Of a stretch of DNA of 64,000 nt, positions 1 to 10,949 are shown piece by piece. The notes under the pieces are model-generated. The model made no database searches. It was not told the origin of the DNA and saw only the letters and a program-made list of their open reading frames with translations. Made by a program: the position numbers and the translations under genes. This DNA is from Sambucus nigra (Eukaryota; Streptophyta; Magnoliopsida; Dipsacales; Adoxaceae): NCBI GenBank assembly GCA_949130495.1, contig OX422216.1, forward strand, positions 359,996,605 through 360,060,604. The letters run 5' to 3'. Within the stretch, counting starts at the first letter, position 1; each line of letters opens with the position of its first letter.

Positions 1-545
1 TCACTTCTTGACGGGTATTATCATAAGCATGCACAACGGTAGGGATTGGAGCATGGTCTCTCACTTTTAGTCCCAAAAAATTAAGGGTGCTTAATGGGAA
101 GGCATTAAGAGTTGATCCATTATAGATAACAGAGTGGGATAGTATTTCTTATGACTTTGATAGAGATATTCAGTGCATAATTATGGTTTGGCCCAATCTT
201 AGGGATTTCATATTCGGAGAAGGAGAGCACTCTAATAGACGTTAGGGATTCGACTAGATTTACTATCTCTTTTAGCATGGTGGAAGGAGGGACAGTGGCC
301 CCAATAACTAGTTTGATCAAGGAATTATGGTGTATCTAAGTAGACATAAGGGGTCCCAAAGAGTGATGTTAGCTTGGGTTTTCTTCAACTGATCAAGGAT
401 TTTCCTCTTATCGAGGGACATTTCTAGCATAGGGAGGTTCTCAACACCTTTTGCTTTATCACTTGCTGATGGTGGCAGGTTTGGACTTTGTACTGCCTTC
501 CTGACCTAGTCATATAGTTCACAAAAGAGGGGAAAAAAGAGAACC

Positions 546-884
546 TCATTCCTCATTGATCTCGGGTTGTTCAGCCACCTTGTTGATTTTTCCTAGTAGC
601 TCCTCAAATAATATCATTCCACATATGTTGACTATTGGGGTAGAATTTTCTGGGATTTGTTCTTCATCTGAATCATCAAATTCATCCTCCCATTCGGTGG
701 CAACGACATCATTTTTCCATGAAAAATCAATATACTCCACAACCTCATTGGCCTCCTCATATTGCTCCTCCCATTCGACGGGGAGATGTATATGTGAAGG
801 GACCAGGTTTCCTTGTAGATTCAAGGTTTCAAGTAGCTCGAACATACTAAAAATATCACCAGTCGATCGAAATAAATCTACCAT
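546..884 (-). pseudogene. Acidic 112-residue frame between gag and protease, repeated in all five units
   Basis: An open frame of 112 codons rich in Glu and Asp, with motifs such as VEWEEQYEEANEVVEY and EWEDEFDDSDEEQIP. It lies between the gag-like part and the protease start, so it is probably the linker of the original polyprotein rather than a separate gene. Matching frames of identical length lie at 3175-3513, 21833-22171, 24461-24799 and 27090-27428. They differ by only a few residues (for example E/K before NSTP, and C/F after GDI). Because the units are nearly identical throughout, including broken parts, the intact frame does not show selection. A plus-strand frame of 111 codons lies over it and is best seen as a shadow. 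Confidence 0.5.
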
Positions 885-2597
885 GATTTAGATAACATTA
901 TCTAGATTGACTTAATTAATAGGTACAACCTAATTATCTAACTCTCAAGCCCATTTTTTGGCTTTGAAGACTAATGCACTAAATCTTTGGCAGTCAATAG
1001 TCATCTGGGAGTGAAATTCCAGCCCAAATATTAGGAGTTAATTCAACATTTTTTATAATTCCATATCTTTTCATCGAGAACATGTACGGGAAGCGATGCA
1101 TGCTCTAGTAACGAGCGATAGGGCCTGATTGACGAAGTTGGCAGGGTGTAGTAGAAAATATGGGCAAGTTTCGAGAGTTTTAAGAGAGTATATGGGTATG
1201 TTGGGTGATTTACCTGGTACGATATGGGTAGATGGGTCATATTCTGGGTCTTTTTCTAGGAAGCTGGCATTTGGGTGATTTGGGAGTGGATTGTGGGTAG
1301 TGTTTAGTTTGTGATTTGTTGGTGGGGAGATGGTACCTCGATGAATCAAACCTTGAATTATATTTTAAAGCTGGAAACATTGGTCGGTGGTATGGACGAA
1401 AGTTTGGAGAAAGTCGCAATGGGAATCTGGTTTGATATTTTTAGGAAGTGGGTTTGGTAATGGATGAGGGTCCAATGGCTTGATAAGATTCTATCTTAAA
1501 AGTGACTGATAAACTTTAGAGAGGGGAGCATAAAGGTTGGTGTATTCCTTTCAAACTAGGTTAGGGTGACTTTTTGGTACCCATGAAGTGGCAGACTAAG
1601 AGATGTTATTGATGGTTGAAACTACGGCAGTAGTAGGCTTTTCATACTTTGTGGGAGTGAACTGTCCTAAAACTTTCTTTGATTCAACTCCTGTATTAGC
1701 AAGACCTTCTTCGATTTCTAATCTTTCTTATCGAAGAGCTCATAAATGAGAGTAAGACTATCCTCCCATCATCGCTCGAAAATGGGGTAAGAAGTTCCTC
1801 TTCACAATGCTTACGTGCTCCTCTTAGGAAGGTCGATTGGTCATGGTGACTCCTTTCTCTCTCCACCTTGATTTGAAGTTACTGACCAATTCCCCAGGGT
1901 TCTATTTGAGCATCTCTAAATCACGGTAGGTAACCTTCAGCTCTTCATTGTACTTATAATGTGACATGAATTCGTGGGAAACATACTCCCAACTACGCAT
2001 TCTGGACTCCTCGAGAGATAAAAACTAGCAAATAGCGTTGTCTTTCAAAGTCTGTTGGAACATTTGGGTCATTATTTCCTCAAAGGCACCTAGGAGAGTC
2101 ATGGATCCGTGATAACTTTAGAGATGAACAATTGGGGGTCCACTACCCCTGAACTTCTCAAAATTAGGCATCTTGAATTTTTTCGAAAGCCTTGCTTTAG
2201 GATAGGGAGACATGTAAGTGTAGTCCATGTAATTTCAAGAGATTCTGACTTGGTCAACATCTAGAGGTCTTCCTTGACCTTGTTCAACTCTTCCTCTTTC
2301 GAATCAATGGTCATGGGTAAGTTAGCCCTGGGTAGGCAAGATTCTTCATAGGGAGCTGGGCTAGACATGGCCCATTAGTAGGAGGAGCTCGTGAAGCATG
2401 CCAATATACCTCGGGAACCCAAATTGGCTTGGGTGCGGGCGGACCCATAACGCGAGGAGGTCTTCGAAAATAGTGACTCAATTTAATTGCATCTTATAAA
2501 CCTAGGTTTCAAGGTTGTCAATCTTAGCAGTGAATTGAGATAGAACCGTCATCCATTCTTGCTGCACATTTGGTGCTTGGTCTGTGTTCTCCATGGA

Positions 2598-2625
2598 ATC
2601 CAACATTATTTAAAAAATGTTGGAT
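2598..2625. repeat. Hairpin at the A1/A2 unit junction
   Basis: A perfect 10-bp inverted repeat (ATCCAACATT and AATGTTGGAT) around an 8-nt AT-rich loop. It lies between the gag start codon of one unit and the protease end (GGATCC) of the next. It occurs at every internal junction and is missing at the outer ends of both arrays, so it was made with, or by, the duplication. Confidence 0.9.
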
Positions 2626-2629
2626 CCCA

Positions 2630-5226
2630 TCACTTCTTGATGGGTATTATCATAAGCATGCACAACGGTAGGGATTGGAGCATGGTCTCTCACTTTTAGT
2701 CCCAAAAAATTAAGGGTGCTTAATGGGAAGCCATTAAGAGTTGATCCATTATAGATAACAGAGTGGGATAGTATTTCTTATGACTTTGATAGAGATATTC
2801 AGTGCATAATTATGGTTTGGCCCAATCTTAGGGATTTCATATTCGGAGAAGGAGAGCACTCTAATAGACGTTAGGGATTCGACTAAATTTACTATCTCTT
2901 TTAGCATGGTGGAAGGAGGGACAGTGGCCCCAATAACTAGTTTGATCAAGGAATTATGGTGTATCTAAGTAGACATAAGGGGTCCCAAAGAGTGATGTTA
3001 GCTTGGGTTTTCTTCAACTGATCAAGGATTTTCCTCTTATCGGGGGACATTTCTAGCATAGGGAGGTTCTCAACACCTTTTGCTTTATCACTTGCTGATG
3101 GTGGCAGGTTTGGACTTTGTACTGCCTTCCTGACCTAGTCATATAGTTCACAAAAGAGGGGAAAAAAGAGAACCTCATTCCTCATTGATCTCGGGTTGTT
3201 CAGCCACCTTGTTGATTTTTCCTAGTAGCTCCTCAAATAATATCATTCCACATATGTTGACTATTGGGGTAGAATTTTTTGGGATTTGTTCTTCATCTGA
3301 ATCATCAAATTCATCCTCCCATTCGGTGGCAACGACATCATTTTTCCATGAAAAATCAATATACTCCACAACCTCATTGGCCTCCTCATATTGCTCCTCC
3401 CATTCGACGGGGAGATGTATATGTGAAGGGACCAGGTTTCCTTGTAGATTCAAGGTTTCAAGTAGCTCGAACATACTACAAATATCACCAGTCGATCGAA
3501 ATAAATCTACCATGATTTAGATAACATTATCTAGATTGACTTAATTAATAGGTACAACCTAATTATCTAACTCTCAAGCCCATTTTTTGGCTTTGAAGAC
3601 TAATGCACTAAATCTTTGGCAGTCAATAGTCATCTGGGAGTGAAATTCCAGCCCAAATATTAGGAGTTAATTCAACATTTTTTATAATTCCATATATTTT
3701 CATCGAGAACATGTACGGGAAGCGATGCATGCTCTAGTAACGAGCGATAGGGCCTGATTAACGAAGTTGGCAGGGTGTAGTAGAAAATATGGGCAAGTTT
3801 CGAGAGTTTTAAGAGAGTATATGGGTATGTTGGGTGATTTACCTGGTACGATATGGGTAGATGGGTCATATTCTGGGTCTTTTTCTAGGAAGCTGGCATT
3901 TGGGTGATTTGGGAGTGGATTGTGGGTAGTGTTTAGTTTGGGATTTGTTGGTGGGGAGATGGTACCTCGATGAATCAAACCTTGAATTATATTTTAAATC
4001 TGGAAACATTGGTCGGTGGTATGGACGAAAGTTTGGAGAAAGTCGCAATGGGAATCTGGTTTGATATTTTTAGGAAGTGGGTTTGGTAATGGATGAGGGT
4101 CCAATGGCTTGATAAGATTCTATCTTAAAAGTGACTGATAAACTTTAGAGAGGGGAGCATAAAGGTTGGTGTATTCCTTTCAAACTGGGTTAGGGTGACT
4201 TTTTGGTACCCATGAAGTGGCAGGCTAAGAGATGTTATTGATGGTTGAAACTACGGCAGTAGTAGGCTTTTCATACTTTGTGGGAGTGAACTGTCCTAAA
4301 ACTTTCTTTGATTCAACTCCTGTATTAGCAAGACCTTCTTCGATTTCTAATCTTTCTTATCGAAGAGCTCATAAATGAGAGTAAGACTATTCTCCCATCA
4401 TCGCTCGAAAATGGGGTAAGAAGTTCCTCTTCATAATGCTTACGTGCTCCTCTTAGGAAGGTCGATTGGTCATGGTGACTCCTTTCTCTCTCCACCTTGA
4501 TTTGAAGTTACTGACCGATTCCCTGGGGTTCTATTTGAGCGTCTCTAAATCACGGTAGGTAACCTTCAGCTCTTCATTGTACTTATAATGTGACATGAAT
4601 TCGTGGGAAACATACTCCCAACTACGCATTCTGGACTCCTCGAGAGATAAAAACTAGCAAATAGCGTTGTCTTTCAAAGTCTGTTGGAACATTTGGGTCA
4701 TTATTTCCTCAAAGGCACCTAGGAGAGTCATGGATCCGTGATAGCTTTAGAGATGAACAATTGGGGGTCCACTACCCCTGAACTTCTCGAAATTAGGCAT
4801 CTTGAATTTTTTCGGAAGCCTTGCTTTAGGATAGGGAGACATGTAAGTGTAGTCCATGTAATTTCAAGAGATTCTGACTTGGTCAACATCTAGAGGTCTT
4901 CCTTGACCTTGTTCAACTCTTCCTCTTTCGAATCAATGGTCATGGGTAAGTTAGCCCTGGGTAGGCAAGATTCTTCATAGGGAGCTGGGCTAGACATGGC
5001 CCATTAGTAGGAGGAGCTCGTGAAGCATGCCAATATACCTCGGGAACCCAAATTGGCTTGGGTGTGGGCGGACCCATAGCGCGAGGAGGTCTTCGAAAAT
5101 AGTGACTCAATTTAATTGCATCTTATAAACCTAGGTTTCAAGGTTGTCAATCTTAGCAGTGAATTGAGATAGAACCGTCATCCATTCTTGCTGCACATTT
5201 GGTGCTTGGTCTGTGTTCTCCATGGA
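2630..5226 (-). repeat. 2,629-bp tandem unit A2 (right-hand copy of array A)
   Basis: Near-identical to A1, with the same stops, the same protease frameshift and the same Asp-to-Tyr change. It ends at the gag start codon region without the junction hairpin and runs on into the natural upstream leader of the element. It carries a set of variants shared only with unit B3 (26545-29142): NPKLN instead of NHKLN, DENIW instead of DEKIW, TTTGGGATTT instead of TTTGTGATTT, TTCATAATGC instead of TTCACAATGC, and CATAGCGCG instead of CATAACGCG. A2 and B3 are therefore sister copies. Confidence 0.88.
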
Positions 5227-5433
5227 AAGTGGATGGAGATGAATTCCGAATTCGAAAGAAGTAGCGAGGGAACTGACGGAGCTCAAGGCGATTTGATAAA
5301 AGATCAAATCCAAAAAGGAGCCAGGCCCAGGGTCGGGTATACGACCAATCTGAGAAGGAGACAAATTCGAATTTATTTTTTTGAAAAGAAGATGGGGAAA
5401 GCTGTTATTTTTTAAAAGGAAGGAAAATATTTT
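5227..5433 (-). mobile_element. Truncated leader of element B, upstream of gag
   Basis: Matches 29143-29348 base for base apart from a handful of substitutions. At 29348 the leader continues to the PBS and LTR of element B. Here it stops in the AAAATATTTT stretch and is joined to the RNase H region of the unrelated element C. The upstream frame runs into the gag start, giving an apparent 112-codon frame (5131-5469) that crosses the junction and is not a gene. Confidence 0.8.
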
Positions 5434-6203
5434 AGCTTGTCTATGGAGTCTTGGTGCATTATTTCCCACGCAAACTTCACGCCCTTTCTCAGCAGCTCCA
5501 TCAAGGGGTGTGTCACCTCGGCTAACCCCGGGACAAACTGCCTCAAGTAGGAGACCATGCCAAGAAAACTCTTTAACTCTTTCCCTGATTTTGGTCTTAT
5601 CATATCAAGGATGGCTCGTCGCTTGTTCAAGTCCACTTATACCCCCTGGAGATTTACCACAAACCCCAAGAATTTCCCACTTGTTACCCCGAACACAAAT
5701 TTTAGAGGATTAATCTTTAGCTTGTACTTCCTGTAGCAAGTGAACACCCTCCTCAAATTGTCCAGGTTGGAGCCCTCATTATTAGAGTTAATTAACAAAT
5801 CATCAACATAAAACTCCATGGTCTCGTGAAAAAGTTTGTGTAAGATGACCATCATTGTCCTCTGGTAAGTAGCCCCTACGTTCTTCAATACAAAAGGCAT
5901 GACTGTGTACATGAAATTACCTAAAGGTGTTCAAAAAATGATTTTCTCTACGTCGGTCGGATCCATTTTTATCTGATTTTATGCCACATAGCCATCTATG
6001 AAACTTTACATCTCATGTCATGCTATTGCATCGATCATGTTATCAATTGAAGGCAACGGGAATTCATCCTTCGGGCATGCCCGATTTAGGTCTCTAAAGT
6101 ATACGCATATTTTGATTTGGCTCCTGTCCTTCTTTCCTATAGGTACAAAGCTAGAGATCCAGATCATATGTTGGATCAGGACTATGAAACCGACTGTGAG
6201 CAA
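5434..6203 (-). pseudogene. pol: Element C: reverse transcriptase and start of RNase H (broken)
   Basis: Minus-strand Ty3/gypsy pol remnant. RT motif CVYFRDLNRACPKDEFPLP (6018-6203) is followed by MPFVLKNVGATYQR and the catalytic YVDD box at about 5799-5810, still with both aspartates. Then come the RT thumb and RNase H linker (SGKELKSFLGMVSYLRQFVPG, 5412-5636). The frame is broken into at least three pieces by stops. It ends at 5434, where it meets the leader of element B, so most of RNase H, all of integrase and the 3' LTR are missing. RT copies RNA into DNA during transposition; this copy cannot make a full protein. Identification as gypsy pol is firm; the clade (Tat-like) is inferred from gag and PBS. 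Confidence 0.88.
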
Positions 6204-8030
6204 CCTCTGAACCTCTTCCTTAATCTTTATATGTAACTCTTCCTTGTACGTTCCAGTGGCCTATTTCACTGGAATGAGTGAGGGAAAAATGTTCAACGTA
6301 TGGAAACTCACCTCCTGGTCTACTCCAGGCATCTTGATATACTTCCATGCAAAGACGTATTTGAACTTTAATAGCAATTTCATCAGTTCCTTTTAAGGAG
6401 TTCCTTCCAAGTCCTTCGAGATAAAAATAGGATTTGGGTCTTATCCCTCTCTCGCCAAGTCAATTTTTTCTAACTCTTGGATCTGTGGTCGATGGATATT
6501 CCTCATGCATTCGAGTTCTTCTTCTAGTTCCTCCACAAACTTTTGTACTTCAGAGTTATCAATTACCAAGCATTACCCTTGGTTATCCACTATGAAGTAT
6601 TCATAGACCAGGTCAGCTTCATCGTCTAGACTTTCGGCTGCCCACTCACACCATCATAGCTTGTAGATAATTATACAGTTAGGCAAAACCATCTGTTTGC
6701 ATTACCGAGCCATTTGCTTATGAAAATGCCTCTTCTTATGATTCTCATCCACCTCTCTCACCATTCGTCTGTTGAGAACAATTTGCGCTTGGACTTGGTG
6801 CTCAATAGCGTCGATACGCGGGGTCATTCAATCACGGAGCTATCTTGATAGACTATGGGTCCTCATTGCTCCCAGTGCGTTCTCTTCTTTATAAGTTACA
6901 ATCATTTGTGCAGGTGCTCGTACCCTCTCTCAAGTTGACGGGATCCATATCCCCCCAGTATATCTTGTTACCATGGTATCTTCTTCGGCCATATCAGTAT
7001 AGAATTTTACATCCACTATGTGGTCTTCCTCCTTTGCAAAAGGTTTCTTAGTAGCTCAAATCACCATATCCTTTCCCTTTATGTTTGCCTTAGCACATTA
7101 ATGATTAGTGGAGTGTACCAACCCATGGTTATGAATCCATACCGTACCCGCCAACAGTTGGAATGACATCTCGTTGTTCATGATGTGGAATTTAATGTGG
7201 GAAGTTATATTCCCCATCGTGATGCCCACGTTAACATATCCCATCGACTAGGAAGACTGATTATCATACCCTGATATTTCTAATAAATGGGGCTCTATCC
7301 TTATTTCTGACATCCCGGTTGCGTAAAAGGATCCAAGGAGCATTATATTGATGGACGCCCCTCCATGCAATAAGATTCATGAGAAAACACAATCATTTAC
7401 TAACGCAGTACCATACAAGGGTCTATTGTGGGGATACCTGATAAGTCTATCATCCTTTGAGAATGTGAATTTTGAGAGATACTTTTTCACTAGCTTAGTC
7501 ATAGGTCCCTTCCACTTTAAATTTGTCCCCATGATCTTCTTTGCGATCTATAAGATAGCTCTTATGACTTCCATCTTAGAGTCTTCAGTAGGGACGACTA
7601 AATCGAAGAAATAATTGAACTTTGGTGAGCGAGCAAAGTTATAAATTCAATCCATGGGTATGTCTAGTCATCTTCCAACTCATAAACTTCATCCACATAT
7701 CTATATGCAGCCTCATTATACGCTATTACTGCGTTCACTTCCTCCAGAGTGATGGCTCCCAAATACCTATTAATTCCCTTAATGGGATCGTATGTTACTT
7801 CATCTTGGTCCTCCGACCCTTCAATCCCACCACCCAAATGGAGATGAGACAATTCGAAGGTGAACTATTCTAAAGACTCTTCGAAGTCACTCCTCTTGAG
7901 CCACTATCCCATCATTAATCGCTCAGCCTCCTCATTAAACGCGTTATCCATATGGACTCTATGAGCTAGTAGAGGGTTATAGTTTACATTAGTTTATGGA
8001 AACATGATGTCCCCATTCTACACGTGACGG
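6204..8030 (-). pseudogene. pol: Element C: protease and flanking linkers (broken)
   Basis: Lies between gag and RT of element C. The aspartic protease is recognisable at about 7040-7400 by GGASINIM followed by GSFYATGMSEIRIEPH in one minus frame. The codon for the catalytic Asp before GGAS is lost to a small indel, so the enzyme would be dead. An acidic frame at 7664-7852 (ending AAYRYVDEVYELEDD) is probably linker between gag and protease. From 6204 to 7040 I see only short broken frames that should correspond to the protease-RT connection. Plus-strand frames in this range (for example 7348-7614 and 7622-7873) are shadows. Confidence 0.7.
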
Positions 8031-9551
8031 TCGATCAACCTTCTTAGTGAAAAACACACCTTGGTCTGGTGGTTTACCCTATTATGGACTGTGCAATAAT
8101 GCGGCTTCTCCCCGTCCTCCTATGAGAGTTGTGCGGTGTTGACATTAACCGACCTACATAATTTGTTATGGTCATGAGGTCATAAAGGTTTCAAGCTTGT
8201 TCTACCGTTCAAGGTAGCTCAGAAGATCCTCTTTGTCCTCAAACCTTCTCTTATTGTTTCTTCCTTTTCTACCTCCTCGGCTGCCACCGTTCTCCTCTTT
8301 GGCTCCATAATCTACATAGTTGACCTTAAAAGGTATTCCCCTCCCCGAGGTGACCATTGGACTGATTAGCAGACTCGATAAGGTAGGAGGGTTTACTACA
8401 TGTTTCATAACTAAAGCGATATTCCCCACCGCTTTTAAAAATGTTACAAACGTGCCCTCTCACATTTTGTTAATCAGGTGACATATATACTTGGGCAGTA
8501 AGCCCTCTGCACACACTTGTAAAACCTTGTCTTCTTGCGTCTCCTCTCTCACATCCAAGGAGCGTTCACGAAACCTCCTGATTAAGCCACAACATCCTCT
8601 CCCAAATTTTGTTTATCACGTGCTAGCTAAGTGAGTGTAAACTTATCCTCAAGAAAAAAGAACTTTTTCACGAACAAAATGTTCAATTCTTCCCAAAATA
8701 TTACACTACCTGGGGCCAAGTGGGAATACCACGTATGGGCTTTCTCTGTCATGGAATTTGAAAACACCCTCAGCCTTATCTTTTTTTCATTGCAATGGGA
8801 CCCAAGATTTTTGATAAACCACTTCACATGCTCCTTGGGTCTAACACACTTCCCCATGTACTTCTCAAAAATTGGTGGAATATACCTTGCTGGGTAGGGT
8901 TCATTATTGTATGCTATGGATAGGGGGTACGAAAGTCATCGTACACCAAAGAACTATCTCCTTTAGATACAACTATAAATTTTAGCACCTCTATCTTGAT
9001 TTCTTCCAAGATGACCGATGGAAGGCTAGATAGTGACAATGTTGTTACCTTCGGGATCATTGAAGCTGGTATGCCTACTTCTTGGCTAGCCATCACGGCT
9101 AGGGCCGCTGAAGCTGCCCACCCACCTTGCAGCATTGGCCCCGTTATCATTGGTGGAACTATAGTAAGGGACACACTAACCAAGGGCGGTGAAGTGGTGG
9201 GGAAGGTGTTATCAGAGCACCTGTAGCCATGCCTCCTGTGACTGTGAGAGCCAGTTTAGCTACAGGTGGAGTGGTGAAAGAGCTCATTCCTATGGCAGCT
9301 CCCAACATCGCTTGGGCTGTTGAAGTTTTAATGAACTTCACGAATAAACCCATCATCCCCTTTATTTGCATCGGGTCTATTCCCGCTTGCGTGGGCGTCA
9401 TTTTGGTAACACCAATGCCAGGCATGCTCGACTCCATCCTTGCCATTTTTGTCCTATCAGGTAGTGCAGAGTTGTTTGCCTCTTGCTCACGCTGTGTGGT
9501 GTCAAAGTCGATGACTCTTGCTATGTTATCCTCTTGCATATTTAAAAACAT
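8031..9551 (-). pseudogene. gag: Element C: gag (broken)
   Basis: Capsid/nucleocapsid polyprotein remnant. The probable start codon is at 9549-9551, just downstream of the PBS, opening a 130-codon frame. Further frames follow at 8914-9183 and 8627-8857; the latter holds the gag core (KAHTWYSHLAPGSVIFWEEL). A basic stretch (GGRKGRNNKRRFEDKE, 8202-8429) suits RNA binding. At about 8056-8097 a C-x2-H-x4-H-x4-C pattern (from CTVHNRVNHQTKVC) looks like the variant zinc knuckle of this lineage. Several frameshifts separate the pieces. Gag packages element RNA into virus-like particles in the cytoplasm. Plus-strand frames such as 8996-9226 and 9229-9564 are shadows. Confidence 0.82.
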
Positions 9552-9559
9552 AATACTTC

Positions 9560-9577
9560 CCTAGCAGATTCGCCGAA
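9560..9577 (-). other. Primer binding site of element C (degenerate)
   Basis: The minus strand reads GGCGAATCTGCTAGGGA, close to the site at 30683-30701 (TGGCGACTCTGCTAGGGAC) that marks element B. It lies between the gag start and an LTR-like sequence, as expected for minus-strand DNA priming. The primer is probably a tRNA-Arg type from what I recall of Tat elements; this was not verified. Confidence 0.6.
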
Positions 9578-10757
9578 TGTAAGATGTGGGTTCTTCAAAT
9601 ACAATTTATATTAAGTGAGGTGTAACTCCTTATCAAGATCGAGGTTAACATTATTAAATATTAAATGCTGGCGATGGCCATAGGTGAGTCAGACACAAGG
9701 GAGCCCCAATTTTCAGACCTATATTTAATAGCCTATTGCCATAAAAGATGCATGACAAGCACAATAAATAGATCGGACCAACATGAAGCATGGTCGGAGG
9801 GAGAAAGAACAAGCACTCTGGTCACAATGAGGGCTAGGCAGGGGCTTCAAGCTCAGTTAATGCTTAATGATGATTGTATTATATAGGTGTGTGGGGTTAA
9901 TGTTTTTCTCCATGGTTCCTGACTGTGGAGGAATTTGGGCAGCAATTCTGGCTCTGAATGCTCTCCCCTCCTAACTTGTTCATCTGGTGTATATACATGG
10001 GGGGAAAGACTGCTTGAGTAATCTTTTTACGATCGGTTTGATTGTGTGCATTAAATGCACAAGATATTGCATTAAATTCATGGGATCTCATGATTTTAGT
10101 GGGAAATCGTTCTATTGGCTGGAAGCATTGTGGGAATTAATGAGGGACGTGATATGTCAACTTGAGGCATACTTGAGGATACCTAAATGGTCAGGTTTGG
10201 TGAACTAGGCCTGCCATCCTAAGGATAAACCCACTTAAGTGATACATTTTTGAGTCCCTAAATGCCAGACTTTATGGCATCATAATGTGATATAAATAGT
10301 GACTCTATCGGATACTTGTTCACATCAGTCATGTGGGCTAGTATCTGAGTTTGGGGCTGCTTGGTTGGTAGGTGTCTCGAGTGCATTTTCATCTATTTGT
10401 TGGGAGAGAGTTATTTTGGGGCTAAGATGGAACTACCTCGAGGAGGTTCTTTCGAACATGTAAGCATTAAGGTGGCTCGGCTACTGTGGCTCGAGTGACC
10501 ATCTATTCTGGATGAAGTTTTACCCAAGTGTTCCAAGAGGGTTGTTAATTGCATTCCTAATGTTGCCTTATTCTCAATTATCCATACCACGTCCCTGCGA
10601 GGTTCCCAAGAAGAAGCTTCTCGATAGAGCACGTTACTCTCCCATGCCCTGCCTGGCATGGTCCCTCATGGGTACCAAACAACCTCACTCACCATACATT
10701 TATAAGATAAAGTATATGACACATTATTCTATTACTTATTGAAAAATATTGTCATTC
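9578..10757 (-). mobile_element. 5' LTR of element C (right edge uncertain)
   Basis: Begins with TG directly after the PBS and contains no coding signal. A minus-strand TATA-like box (CCTATATAATA, 9877-9887) lies about 300 bp from the U5 end, a normal spacing for an LTR promoter. No second copy of this LTR is present in the window, so the outer edge cannot be fixed by comparison. I place it near 10757, where the sequence character changes before the satellite; this is a guess. Confidence 0.5.
9877..9887 (-). promoter_or_regulatory. TATA-like box in the LTR of element C
   Basis: The minus strand reads CCTATATAATA. It points toward gag of element C and lies inside its 5' LTR. Confidence 0.4.
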
Positions 10758-10949
10758 AAGTGACCTTGATCTACGAGTTGGATCCTTCTAACCGGGTAAA
10801 TTGGAGAATCTTTGAGCTGGGTCCTTCGAGCCAATTCTGTGAAGGCTCTTCGAGGTGGGTCCATAGGGCAACATTCCTTCCCTTTCTTCGTGAACCAATC
10901 AATCTTCTTGACTAAGTTAACAACCCTTTGGTGGGGACACCCTTTATAG
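10758..10949. other. Spacer between element C and the satellite
   Basis: About 190 bp with no recognisable gene. It contains two loosely repeated segments built on GGTCCTTCGAG-like and CTCTTCGAGG-like words. It could be the outer end of the C LTR or old satellite-flanking DNA. Confidence 0.3.

Larger units (their letters stand above)
1..2629 (-). repeat. 2,629-bp tandem unit A1: decayed gag-to-protease segment of Tat-like gypsy element B
   Basis: First visible copy of a unit that recurs at 2630, 21288, 23917 and 26545. Read on the minus strand, the gag start codon is near the right end, in the context MENTDQAPNVQQEW. The retrotransposon gag domain follows at about 1850-2200 (motifs such as SRMRSWEYVSHEF and YKYNEELKVTYRDLETL). 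Next come a proline-rich stretch, an acidic 112-residue frame (546-884), and the start of the aspartic protease at 1-320. At the protease active site (116-124) the catalytic Asp codon is replaced by Tyr (Y-N-G-S), and a frameshift separates it from the upstream frame. Stops interrupt gag in several places. The left end is cut by the window edge, so more copies may lie outside. The match to Tat-lineage gag-pro is by motif memory only. Confidence 0.85.

Noticed and set aside
556..891. Plus-strand 111-codon Ser-rich frame opposite the acidic frame, present in all five units
   Set aside because: It is the antisense of the acidic linker; Ser-rich composition follows from the complementary codons. 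It persists only because the units are almost identical.
8996..9564. Plus-strand hydrophobic frames (8996-9226, 9229-9564) looking like membrane proteins
   Set aside because: They are exactly antisense to the gag frames of element C, which has PBS, start and order support.
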